A stretch of 28,624 bases of DNA. Origin: Haplosporangium gracile. Taxonomy: Eukaryota; Mortierellomycota; Mortierellomycetes; Mortierellales; Mortierellaceae. Below the pieces are notes generated by a model. The model searched no databases, was not told the origin of the DNA, and saw only the letters and a list, made by a program, of their open reading frames with translations. How positions within the stretch are numbered: the first letter of the stretch is position 1; every line of letters begins with the position of its first letter. Made by a program: the position numbers and the translations under genes. Below are positions 9,997 through 22,000 of this stretch, piece after piece. Where the stretch lies: positions 1 to 28,624 of the forward strand of contig JAAAUF010000436.1 in the NCBI GenBank assembly GCA_015499985.1, given 5' to 3'.

Positions 9997-12900
9997 TCAT
10001 GGGAGCGGAGGAGTGACCGTCGTCATAGTCTTGGGTAAAGACGGTAGCGGTTTGGTGCTGATGAAGGTGACGGTGATGGTATCTGTACTAACACCAGAAC
10101 TTGCAACAGCAGCAGCAGGAGGAGGAGGAGGAGGAAGGGAAGGCATCTTGAGGGTAGTAGCCTTACGCGTAAAGTCCAGCCGGTAGTCGTCGCCAAAGTA
10201 ATGCGAGATGGCCCGACCAGCATGCTCCATCTGTTCTTCATACACTACTCCCACCGTCTCCTCCTCGTTCTCCCTGTTCGTCATCGTCGTTCGATTGTAG
10301 AGTTCCTCATCTACCACCTCCTCCTTCTCGCCGCCGCGAACAAATGCTGCAATAGAAGGGATACTAATACTGCTGGTGGATAAGGGAGACGACGATGGCG
10401 ACGACGAGGATGAAGAGGACGAGGACGAGGTCGAGTAAGACAAACACGACTGGTAGAAATCGTCTTGGTTGGCGGCACCCACAGCGCCGAAGGCTCCAGA
10501 AGGAATCGACGAGGATGACTGTGAGGATGGAGGAGAGACATCAAAATCGATTCCTTCATGGACATCTACACCAATAGCAGAGTGGCTCTGTCCATCCGCT
10601 ACCTTTACCTCTGTCTCATTATTATCATTATTATCATTATCGTCGTCCAAGTTCTGCGCCTGGCGGTTGTTACCATCGTCGGCACCCGCACCGGTACCGG
10701 CACTGGTGGCACCACTGGCTGGACACACACCGCCTGTGAACCCACGGAAACCAATTCCACTAATGGTCGACGACTGTATCGAGACAGAAGACAGAGGCCG
10801 GTTACTGGTGTTCCGACGACCATATCGTTTCCACAAGGTCGAAAAAATTGATGTAGAAGAGTCTCTCCGGTTTAACGAGGCGATCGCCTCAGTCGTCAGA
10901 GGCGCCGCTCCAGACTTGCCGTTCTTGAAAGATGAAGGCCCCACCGCAGTAGACGATGCTAATGATGTTTGTGATGGTGATGGCGGTGGAGACGGATGCG
11001 AACGGCCGCCCTTTGGGCTCAGATAAGGATAGACGGCTCGCCGACCGGTGTAGTACTGGGAGGCGAGGACCTCAGAGTCATAGGGGAGGGTATATCGACT
11101 GGAGAAGGAGAACATCGAATCAGTGTCGCTGCCGTCGTCGTAACACTCGTCTGCATGATTTCCGTGCTCTGCTGAGCAAGACCGCTCGGTTAAGTCCGAT
11201 GAAGGGTTCTTGCAGTCATAGTTGGATCGATTTAAAAAAGAGGAGGAGGAACTGAGTGGGCTGTTGACACCGACGGGTGCGGTACCATCGAGGTAGTTGT
11301 GCCGCGGGAGCTGCTGTTGGAAAGGACGTGGGAGCTGATGATGGCGCGAGGCGTAAAGTGAAGCAGACGATGAAATCGTGGCAACCGAGGGCGTCGACAT
11401 ATAAGGTGACGCTGCCGAAGACGCCATCAGGATCCGACTTGGTCCACCAGCCTTGCTATTACTACTACCACTGCTACCGCCGCCGACACCGACGATTCGA
11501 AGGAGTGACGACCCGGACTTAAATTCTGCTTTCTTCAATTTCCTCTCCTCCTTCTTCAGTCTCGCGGCCTCAATCTTTTCTAATCGCTTCTTCTCTCTCA
11601 AAACCTCCAGTTCCTCCCGATCACGTCTCCCCAACGGCTGCGGGTTCGACTTTCGCTCACCATAGTCCGGGACGAATGGCAAGAAGGTCAAAATCGGCCT
11701 CGACGCAAAGATCCGGTCAGCAGCTAAAGAAATAAGTGCCTCAGGCATGCTCGCAATACTAGCTTTACAGATCATAAGGCTGAGGGGATTATTAGATCCG
11801 ACCATGGCTGAAACCTTGTTGGAACCCTTAACGGCGGCAATGGCGGCGTCGACGCGCTGAGCGTAGTAAGACTGAAAGGCAACAGTGATGTCGGCGTAGG
11901 TGAAGGCGTCACCGTCAGGCATGTCGTAGAGACAGTTGACAAGCACGATGCAATCCAGAATCGCATTCACCGCCCCGACACCCGCAAAGGGCACCATCTT
12001 GTGGCAGGCGTCTCCGACCAAGACCGTTCTCATGTAGTACCACGTCTTGAAGGCCTGTTTTTGTGGTTTTGGGATAAGGAGAGGGAGGGAGTAAGAAGAA
12101 AAACGACAATTCATGGATATATTTACAATTTCACAAAAAATGACGCGTTAGAAATGAGAGGGTGGATAAAACTCAAGCAGGAAAATGTAGCACATTTATT
12201 TTTTTACCTTGTCTTCGATCATGAACCGCAAAGGAGTGCCCTTGGGTGTCTGGTCATAGATCTCGGCCATTGTACCACCGTAGGGACTCTTTTGTTCACG
12301 GACACTCTTGAGCTGCATGATCTCGTCGACCGTCTCGGGCCCCCACTCGGAGACCTTGAAGTTGGGTTGTTGTTGGCGATCATTGTTTTTACAGCTGCCT
12401 GCACCGGAGCTAACGCCAGTACCTTGACCACCCTCTTTGTTCGAAGGCACAAAGTCTTTGGCGACAAGACCCCAGCAAATTCTGTTTTCTGTCACTGGGA
12501 ACAACCACACCTTTTTTTAGCAGGCGAGGTGAAAAAAAGAAAGATCAGTCAACACGCGGATTGGTTGAAACGCGAAAAACCTGATGTAATAGTGACATAT
12601 TAATCCAAGACAGCTAATCAAAACAACCACTCTCTGCTCTTACCGAAAACCCAGATTTGGGTAGAATAGTAATGGCCTGACAACTTTTATCCTTCAGAAA
12701 CGGATACTTCTCCGGGTCGAGCGGGTTGGTAATCCCCACCATCGCATGCTGGTCAAACCGCAACGGTTGCTGATCCGATTTGGGCAGCCGAACCTCGCCC
12801 CGACGGTTCACTCCGCCACCATATTTTGTAGCAGAGGAGGCGGCGGTCATCATCGTCGCTGTTATGGCCGCAGACGTCGATGTTGAGAACGACATCACCG

Positions 12901-13794
12901 AGGCTGCTGACGATGCCGACACACCTGCGCCACCGAGACCCGACAGCGACAATACACCCGCCGACAAGAGTGAGGCAGATGCTGACGCGGATGAAGGTGA
13001 AGAAGACGAGGAAGACGAGGCAGCCGCGGACGAGAGTTTCTTGAGAGTTGAGACAAGGCCCCTTTTTTCAAGTCGGATATCGTTCGCTTTACGGGACTGG
13101 TTTAAGATGGACCGGTAAATAGATTGGCGGATCCCCGAGTAGGCTCCATCGGCACCGATGACAATGTCGGCATGGTAGATTGTGTTGTCTGAGCAGCGGA
13201 TCTGGGCTCGCTCGCTGGTCTGGGTGACCTCAAGGACCTTCTTGGAGAAATGGACCTTGTGGAGGGGCACGTGGCGTTGCAGGATTCTGTAGAATTCTGG
13301 ACGCGTCAGAATGATATTAAAGTATCCGTACCTGTTTCGGGAAGTGGCATGGAAAGTAGTGGAGAAACAAAAAAAAAAAAAGAGTTGACGAGAGGGAGAG
13401 ATTTGCAAAGGTCAGTCAGCTATTGCACCGCATCCACAGCGTACGCGCATGTACCACAAGTAAAACTAAGTACGCGAACGCATAGACACAAATAAATAAC
13501 ATACCGTTGACCAATAAATATAGAAGGGAAGCTTCCAATAAACTTCATATTCTCGTCCAAGAAAACAGCCCCCGTAGTCGGTTTCGATACCGCAATCAGC
13601 TCCTCTAGAAGACCCAGCTGTTCAAAGCACCGGAGCATCATCGCGCTGAGGACAATAGCGCTTCCCAGGGAGCGGTATTCGTGTCCGCGTTCGAGAATCA
13701 CGTAACGGTGCATCCCTGCGCGCTCGAGCATGATGGCCAGCGAAAGACCGGCGAGACCAGCACCGACTATGACGATACAGGGATTTGGGGCCAT
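9997..13794 (-). CDS. FAD-dependent monooxygenase with long disordered C-terminal tail (4 exons)
   Basis: Exons 13794-13505, 13331-12644, 12510-12208 and 12054-9997 join in frame (GT-AG introns of 173, 133 and 153 nt) into 1112 residues. The N-terminal two-fifths is a PHBH-fold, group A-type flavin monooxygenase. It has the Rossmann GxGxxG at Gly11, Gly13 and Gly16, the DG motif I-G-A-D-G (Asp158-Gly159) and the GD motif L-V-G-D-A-C-H (Gly441-Asp442). Such enzymes use NAD(P)H and O2 to hydroxylate small molecules; the substrate cannot be told. Two additions are odd. A Ser/Ala-rich insert of about 100 residues (about 175-280) sits between the DG motif and the NPLDPEKYPFLKD segment. A C-terminal extension from about 570 holds a highly charged helix (about 572-605) and about 500 residues rich in Ser, Pro and Gly. 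Typical family members end near 450-550 residues. No membrane segment is obvious. Start is the ATG six codons ahead of the Rossmann strand. Confidence 0.88.
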
Positions 13795-13847
13795 TCTTTT
13801 TTATGTAGGTGGTCAGTTAAATTAGTTGAGAGGGGAAGGGAGAGGAT

Positions 13848-13882
13848 GGGTGGTAATGTGTAGGGTGGTAATGTGTAGGGTG
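13848..13882. repeat. Tandem repeat, 15-bp unit, 2.3 copies, in monooxygenase upstream region
   Basis: The unit GGGTGGTAATGTGTA is repeated twice without mismatch and then in part. It begins 54 bases upstream of the monooxygenase ATG, probably in the 5' UTR or core promoter. Confidence 0.85.
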
Positions 13883-14256
13883 AATATGATGCAAACTGCC
13901 TGGTATGGGGCGATGATTGTGCGTGAGTGAAGCAAGAGGTAAGGAGAGAGAGAGAGAACTATGGTAATCTGTAGAGAAGAGAAAGTGAGAGCAGGTAAAA
14001 GAGAAGAGAAAGAACAATGAACGCCCCAAAAGAGGAAATCGCGTCTCTTTTTATCTGAAAACCACCTTCGCCCATAAATACATACCAAGCGCCCTCCTCC
14101 TTCTCTCTCTTTTTTTTTACACTTTTGCACTTTTGCATAAGCACTAAGACGACAAAAACGCTCTCACTCTCGCTATCCGTCTGTCAACACTCGACAACTC
14201 AACTTGACACTTTTTGTTACAACTTTGTTGGGCAACGCCTTCACTTTCAGTGGACC

Positions 14257-14733
14257 ATGGGCCAACAACGCTTTGACATTCTTCAGATTAGCGTCGCGCT
14301 CTCACAGGACGTGAAAAAACAAGCTCTTATCCCTTCCTTTTTCTCCGCCTCACCCACCAGCCGAAAGAGAGGGGAAGGAGGCAAACTGGACCCTCACCAA
14401 TGGGCGCGAAAATGGGCAGACCATACAAGACAAGGCAAGTCGATGAGTGAGCAAGCGGCTCGACAGATGGACGGACAACAAATCCAAAATTACAATTCCC
14501 GAAACAATAGGAAGATGAGAAAAAGAAAAAATACAGGTCGGAAAAACAACGCTAAGTACCTGATGACACCCCTCTCACACACACTCACTTCTCACCAGAG
14601 AATATGCAAGGAGAAAAACAAACAAGTTCAGGACAATAAGAGCAGGAGAAGATCAGGAGCTTGGGCATGGACAAAGACAATGAGGAAAGAAGGCAAAAGT
14701 GGACAGAGAACAAAAAACACAGGATCAGAGTAA
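14257..14733 (+). CDS. Doubtful small basic ORF, divergent from the monooxygenase
   Basis: A 158-codon open frame starts at an ATG in a strong eukaryotic context (ACCATGG). It is oriented away from the monooxygenase gene 463 bases to its left. The predicted product is basic and hydrophilic, rich in Lys, Arg, Gln and Asn, with no signal peptide, membrane segment or domain I recognise. Codon use is mixed and the second half sits in generally A-rich DNA, where Lys/Arg-rich frames arise by chance. It is listed because of its length and start context, but most likely is not a gene. Confidence 0.2.
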   Translation: MGQQRFDILQISVALSQDVKKQALIPSFFSASPTSRKRGEGGKLDPHQWARKWADHTRQGKSMSEQAARQMDGQQIQNYNSRNNRKMRKRKNTGRKNNAKYLMTPLSHTLTSHQRICKEKNKQVQDNKSRRRSGAWAWTKTMRKEGKSGQRTKNTGSE

Positions 14734-15147
14734 AATGACGGTCTACGATGAGGTCAGACATGAATGATGCTAATTCAATGGTGGACAGTGAACGGTGAAC
14801 GGCAAATGGCCGAGAGCATTTTTCAACGTGTACAAAACGAGACATCAGAAAGAGAACAAACGGACCTACCTAAGTCAATGCCCAGGCCTGGGTATGGTCC
14901 ACCACTACACTTCCCTATTTTCCATAATATTCTCTTTGGTCGCCAAATATAACAAGTTATTGCATTTATAACGACGCGGCATACAAAGGGACGGGGTCAA
15001 GTGTCAAGGGGTACATCGAAATGGAGGATCTAACATCGACTTGGCCTTTCATCTCTTCCCTCCCTTCCTTTTTTTTTTTGGCATCATACCTCTCGTTTTA
15101 TTGCACTTTTGCAGCCTCCCCTCCTTCGCTTACTCGCTACCCTTTCT

Positions 15148-15188
15148 GTTTTTTTTTGTTTTTTTTTGTTTTTTTTTGTTTTTTTTTC
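15148..15188. repeat. Phased T-tract repeat, exact 10-bp period
   Basis: Four runs of nine T are separated by single G bases at 15148, 15158, 15168 and 15178, ending with C at 15188. The exact 10-bp spacing is close to the helical repeat. It lies downstream of the DIP2-like gene stop at 16029. Confidence 0.95.
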
Positions 15189-16028
15189 GTACTCAAAGTG
15201 ATGATGACCCGCTCACCCTCCTACGCACAATGAGCGCAAATGCGCATTGTTTTGTTTTATTTGTTTGCTTATTTAGGTTTGTTATCCACGAAACAATAGG
15301 CCATCAAAATATCTCTCCATCGAATACAAACAAAGCAACAACCGCAAACAGCTACTACTCTCAGCTTCCTAAGGGTTGGAAACAATTGGAGAGAGGTCAA
15401 CCTAGCATGAAAATTAACAAGCGGCTGGCAGGACCAACCAAAGGATGCCACGAAAAGCAAAAACATAAGGAAAGGACAACATCTCACAAAGGGAAAAGCG
15501 CAAAAGAGAAAACTAGAATCGACAAACAGAAAATAAAGACAATCGACGATAAGGACATGATCACAAATATGGTGGAGCATTTTAGGAGCATGAAAAATAA
15601 GGTGGCGAGAAGAAAAAAAAAACAGGTTGTTAGCGTTAATGATGAAGAAAAATAAAGAATGACGATGGCGAGGAAGAGGTATTTACAGAGAAAGAACCGT
15701 AATATAATTCAAGGTTAATGGCGACAGACAGAATGAGAGGCTGAAATCATAAATCACAAATAGGATGCCCAGACAGGAGGCAAGACAAAAACGCTTATAC
15801 CACAATTACGCCTCCCAAGAAAATCGAGTTTGTGCTTAACAACAAAAAGGGCGGCAAAAAGAAACTAATGCTAGCCGGGAATCAACGACAGTTTTAAATG
15901 TATACGTTTCTTTTGAGTGTGTGTGCGTGTGTATGTTTTGCAAGCCAATGCTTTATTTACAAGTGTGGGATGCCAATAGGGGAGGAGGTATGGAGCAAGA
16001 AAAAAGAGACGAAAGAAAAAGTAATATT

Positions 16029-19000
16029 TTAAGGGAACCCATTCATCGACTCCGAGAAAGGAACATGAGCCGTGTTGACAACAATCGCGGGTGCAGGTGC
16101 AGGTGCAGGTGCTGCTGTTGGTGTTGCTGGTGCTGGTGGAGGGTTGGTAGCAATGGTACTACCATTCACTGCAGATCCAGGTCCGGATCCAGAAACAACC
16201 GGACTTCCAACTCCAGGCGTTCCAGGCGCAGGCGCTTTCTTGCTCGTCACAGGACTGGTGTTTGTCAATGGCGTAATCGAGACCGACGTCGCTGGAGTGG
16301 CCGTAGCTGTTGCTGTTGATCCTCCTGTTCCTGCTCCTCCGATAGTAACCGATGACAAGTTGGTGGTCAACGAGATGGGCGACTCGCATCGTGCAGGAGC
16401 AGGCGAATCATCGCCACCAAACCCGCTACTACCATTCCCAGACATGTTGCTGCTCTTGGGCGTCGTCGGAGGCATCATTCCTGTGAACGAAGACGTCAGG
16501 CCTACAGAGGACCCGGATCCTGGTCTCGATCCATTATACCCTCCAATACTGCTGGTACTTCCATGAGAATGATGGTTACTATACCCTGCTGGGTAACTTC
16601 CTCCTCCACCACCGCCACCTTGAGATCCAGAGCCGACCCCACCGTGGCCTCCGTGACCTCCCTTGAGGTTACTGAACATCGTTCCAATGAATGACCGCAC
16701 AGACCGCATAGACCGCATAGATGCCATCGAGGCATTTGAGCGGTTCGACCGGATAGAGCTGGGCTTCTCCGGATGTCCGCCGCCGACCGAGACTGAGGGA
16801 ATAGAGTTTGAGCCACCCAGACCACTGTTGAGACGACTTATCACGGGCGCCATAGGCGTGATGGGCTGCATCTGCTCCGGCACAGATTTAGGCAATGAAC
16901 CACGAGGGTAATGGATATGAAGCAATGGCCTATTTGGTAAGATATAACAAGAATGTCAGCTAGAATAAAATGCAACGAACACAATGCATACGAAAAGCAT
17001 CCGTGGTCATCTCAAGACATCCATGACAAATCAACTTACATTTTGGCGCTCATAAAGAGACTGAGCATCTTGCCGCGCTGCTTCTCGCCGAATCGGTTCT
17101 TGGTTAAGACACCCTCTCCAACAATCGCAATGACATCAGGCATGAATTGGTGCTTCTCCAAGACCTGATGCATCACCGACATGGTCAGGTTGACAACCGT
17201 GACATCCGGCTGGCGCGCCTGAACCACACATACAACGGCCTGATCTGCCTGGAACACAATACTATGTAATAAAAGCACAAATAACCATCGTGTCAGTCTC
17301 CAATGTGATCATAACACAAACTGAACAGGCGCAACATTGCAATACAATTTAGCTCTCAATTTACCTTCCGTTAGGAGCGACATTAGGGTGGCACCGCTCA
17401 ATGGTCCCCTCGATATCCTTGGGGAAATGCATCAACCCGTTGACTTCAAAGGTCTCTCCAATCGAGCCCAAGACAAACAGCAGACTCGTCGGTTTACCGC
17501 CATTGAATGTGTCCTTAGAATAGTTCCACAAGAATCCAATCTCTCCTGTGCGGACATAGCTGATCCTGGCGTCTCCTCCTGCAATCGTCACATTGTAACG
17601 ACTGTTCATGTCAGATGGCGATCCAGGCTCACTTGTAGCTTTGTCTGCAGCACCGTTGGGCAGAATCTTGGACGCCTCGACTGTCAGAGGTGATGTGTTC
17701 GAGAAACTGCGTCCATGCTCTCGGGCTACACCCTGGTATGACTGAACGTTCGCCTCGGACGACACCCAGATCTCGCCAATCTCTCGCGACAAGCAAATCT
17801 CTCTCGTCTCTGGGTTCACAATGGCCACCGTGGTTCCGCAGATAGGCTATTCGAAATAATAAATTGCAACCAATGAGTTACTAAAAGCGCTAAAAAAAAG
17901 ATATCGTCTTTGTCATATCAGGACAAAATAGTAACAGCCAAAGCCACTTACGATGCCACTGTCCTCAACCCAGATACCGGTAGGGTCCTCCTGCTCGGTC
18001 GTGATTTGAACAGTTCCACGACGCAACGCCTTCAAGGAAAGATGCAACCTCACGGGCTCAATGTTCATGTACGAGCGAGTGGTCACCATAGGGTTGATCA
18101 TATGTCCAAACATGGCGTTAATGACAGTGGGTTCCAAGCGTGACTGGGCAAACTTCCGTTCGATCGCCTGGTTCACCTCTGTACGTGGTCGACCTTCCGT
18201 GTTGAGCAAAAAGTTTTTGACGCCGGTAAAGTTGAACGATGCTGGCGTGATCGGCTCCGATGTATTGGTCGCCTGTTCCAACATAGCATAGTTGAGAAGC
18301 GCGTCCCTCACTAATGTTATGTAAAATACAAGGATATAAAGTCAGTTGTCGCATCAAAATATGTATAACATGTTACAAGTCCAACAATGAACACAAGGTT
18401 ACCTCCGTGTCGCTCAAGAGCCTCAAAGTAAATCTGAGGACTGGTTGAAAAGTCAGTGTACTGGAGCATGACGGTCGGTGCGCCAGCATAAACTCCCAGT
18501 CCACAAGAGTACAAGAGTCCAATGCCTGAAAAGGTCTTCCAGCACGACAAAATGGGTCGACCCGTCTTCAAGCGGCACTGGACCTTTTGTGCCCGACACT
18601 GCGCCATCAGCGCCGAGTGGCTGACCTTGACCAACGTCCGTCGCATGTCCGCCGAGTAATGTACAAACACCATGGCGGGTGCGGTCTTTGCCAAAGCAGC
18701 ATGTGGTGGTGCAGTGTATCCTGACTCCTTACCTAAGTTTTTGCTCATTTTGGGCGCCTTGGACACGTTAAAAACCGTCGGCAAGATAGCATCCTGACGG
18801 GGTCCAATGCATGCCTTGATGTGAATCAAAGTCGTCTTTTGCTTCATCAGGTCATCTGTTGCGGTGTTTCCAATCAAATGTGTGACTTTTAACTCGGCCA
18901 AGAGACCCATTAGCAACGTGATATCCTCATGCAAGCGTGCAGCCTCAGGCATCTGGACAGGAATAGGAACGAGACCGAGAAGCCAGCAGGCATAGACGGT

Positions 19001-22000
19001 TGCTGCAAACTCGATTCCGTTGGGAAACAAGAGGACGACCTTGTCTCCTGTATGGAAGCCTCCGCGCTTCTCAATGTAACTTGCAATCGAGACAACCTTG
19101 GCGCCAAACTTACGGAAAGTGAGACCCTTGGTGTCTTTGCCCCGGTTGTCGACACCTACGAAGGCAATCTCATCCTGGTTCATGACTGAGCGCCAGACGA
19201 GAATCTCGGCGAGACTCGTGAAGTGCGACAGGTTGATCTTTGTCTTTTCGTCCAGAACTTCCTTTGGATAGTCACAGCACGAAAACTGAACCATGCGTGC
19301 ATGTGATGGCAGTGCAGCCTCACGAACAGCCAATGCTTCTATATGAAGTGACCAAATGATTGTAACAAAAGTGTGTTAGTTTCAGATCTCAGGAACATAC
19401 GTCGCTGATAACTGATCACAGTTGTTGGTTGATGAAAGAACGAAAAAAGAAAGAAATATCAATTGAACCCATTAAATAACAACTTACCAACACCCCAAAT
19501 TCCACCGGTGGTATCATCTCCAAAGGAGATATTAAAGATGGTGTCATCCACGGATGTGTGGATATGCATCAATCGAAGTCGTCCAAGCTCAAACATCTTC
19601 CGGCACAGGACCGGATGCAAAACCCGCTTGCCATTCTTGAACGCTCGTGGTAAGCTTCCCGTCGGAGCAATCGCAATACAGTACAGTCGCAGCCCATGAT
19701 AATCCACCATCGCCTGCTTGGCAAAATCCGCCAGCTTGATCAAATCAACCCGCTGACTCCTAGGCGTCTCTGCACAAATCACTGGCAAGTGCTCATTGTT
19801 CACAAAGCACTCAAATGATATACTATTTCAAGTTGAAGAGGATTAGAATAGGTAAGTACAACCAGTCTCTTCTTTTCAGTAAAATATATACAAAAATAAA
19901 AACGTTGCATGTTTTCACAAGACTCATACCAGGAAGTAAAGCCCACAATACGGTCAAGGATGGTATTGGAGAGATCTGCCGTGTAGTGATAGTCAAATTC
20001 GACAATCTCTGGATGAACCAGATCCACAATCTCCTGCTGAATCCTGTCCTCGTATAATCCAAAAATTACGACTCGTCCCTCGATGAGTCCTCCCAGAAGT
20101 CCAGTGCGCAAAAATCCCGCGGGGACGGGGTCATATACCTCAGGTATCATCGTATCGACAGGTACAATCAGAGGAAGTGCATGGAAAATCGACTGCGAGT
20201 GCTTGGGAAGCTCCCAGAATCCAAAGGCAATTGAAGGTGAATCAATCCAGATCTCGCCGACACGATTAGGCTGACACAATGCCGTTGTCTCTGGATCCAC
20301 AATGGCAAGTGTGGCTAATGAATGTAAAATAGGGGAAGTTGAATAAATAAATTACAAAAAACGCTTAGGTCATCAAATAAATCAACATCGAAAAAAAAAA
20401 AAGAAAAAAAAATCAAAAGCAAATATGCTTGCCCAATATGCAATTTTGATTTTTAAAATTACCTCGTGGCATTGCATATCCAAAAGCGCCGACAAGCACA
20501 ACGCCACGTTCTGATGCTCTTGAGATCGCCTCTTCTCCCGTCGCCAGCACCTGAATCATATTGGCCTTGAGTGCTCCACGATCCAGCAAATAGTGACAGA
20601 TGGTGTTGGAGGCGGGTGAGTACCCTTGTGGCCGGCGCTTGGTTCCTGGTTCGGGAAGTGGGCCGCGCGGTACCTCGTACTCGAATCCAAAATCAATCAC
20701 ATCTGCTCCTCTAGGGAAGACCAAGTAGTCGCGCATGCTGAGAATCATTCCTCCATGCTCGGGTAGACTGGACATGGGGACAACTACCTGCTGGGGTGAG
20801 GGGACACCCAAGTCTCCCAAGAACTCGTTCGCAAACTGAAGATCCAACATGGGTTTGATCATCACGGCGTCGATCAAGAACGTCTCCAAACACGATAATG
20901 GCGGTGCGTCCCGCTTGGCGCCCTCGGTTGGCCTGAATCTCAGCAACTCTCGAATACCCTCGTAATCTCCCAAGGCAGTTGTAGCACGGTATCGCTGAGC
21001 GCAATGTGCCCAAAGTCCTGGCGTGTCTGTGACGCCACTGTGAATAAAAATGGTGTGGCTTCCACGGTACACGCCCAACAATCCACCCAGGACCAGTCCA
21101 ACCTGCTGTCGCGGTTCGAGCCAGCTCAGGACCACGTCGGTCTTTTTGCCATCTGGGAGGGTTGTGCTTGATCGTCGAGAAGGAGGGGACGCTGGCTGTG
21201 TAGGGGTTGAAGGTGTCTTGGGCTCGGTGGCGGAACGGGGAGTGAAGGCACTGGTGGGCGATGAAGGGGTGGCGCCACAGCTCCTGTTGGGGTTGGCTCC
21301 GAGGGATTGTTTAATGGCGTGGCACTGTGAGAGCATTGTCCGATGGCTGACTGCAACGCCCTTCAGTTCGCCGTTGGGAGACTTGCTGTACTCGATGTAG
21401 GCGAGATCTGGAAGCTCGATATCGGGCCAACCTTCCTTCTTTTTTGGGTGCCAGCTACCGAGAGTGTCCGTCTTCCACCATGCGACTCCCAGCGGCCAGT
21501 CGACGCCCTTGTGCATGGCCAGATCCTTGCTCAATGCTTTGTGGTTGTACTCTGTCGTCAGTGCCAGCTCAGCCTTAGTGTAGTTAAGGATGTAGGTCAT
21601 CTCTGCAAACTCCTCGATGACGTTGATAGGCACGGCGGTCATCCCTGCCATCATGCATCCGTAAAAGGCTGCCAAAAAGTCCATGATCTCCGACTTGCGA
21701 TAGACCAACGCCACACGAGACCCACGGCGCAATTGCGTCTTTTCGAGGATAGTCTGGCTGATCTTCTCCGCCCGTCCATGCAGCTTTTCCCATGTCCACG
21801 AGGCAGTCTCTCTGCCCTTGATATCGACGACAGAGAACGCCTTTGCACTAGCCATGTAGAGTCCGCGAAACCTCAGGACCTCCATAATGCTTGCGAACCG
21901 GTTCATGGGTGTCATGGTCGATTCATCGACAGCCTGCTCGAGGATGGATCTGGGCTCGAGGGGCAGCATTTGTTTCCCGGCCAGCTCCTCGACGTTAATT

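Larger units (their letters stand above)
13795..16028. other. Intergenic: monooxygenase promoter and DIP2-gene 3' side
   Basis: From 13800 to 14040 the + strand is purine-rich, so the monooxygenase coding strand is CT-rich, as seen upstream of other genes here. The remainder is A-rich with open frames rich in Lys and Arg. It contains a short 15-bp tandem repeat, a phased T-tract and two doubtful ORFs that are listed separately. I see no RNA gene. Confidence 0.5.

Noticed and set aside
10395..11255. + strand frames opposite the monooxygenase tail (for example 10469-11026)
   Set aside because: The - strand frame is open for 686 codons and continuous with a conserved catalytic domain. The + strand frames are its complement.
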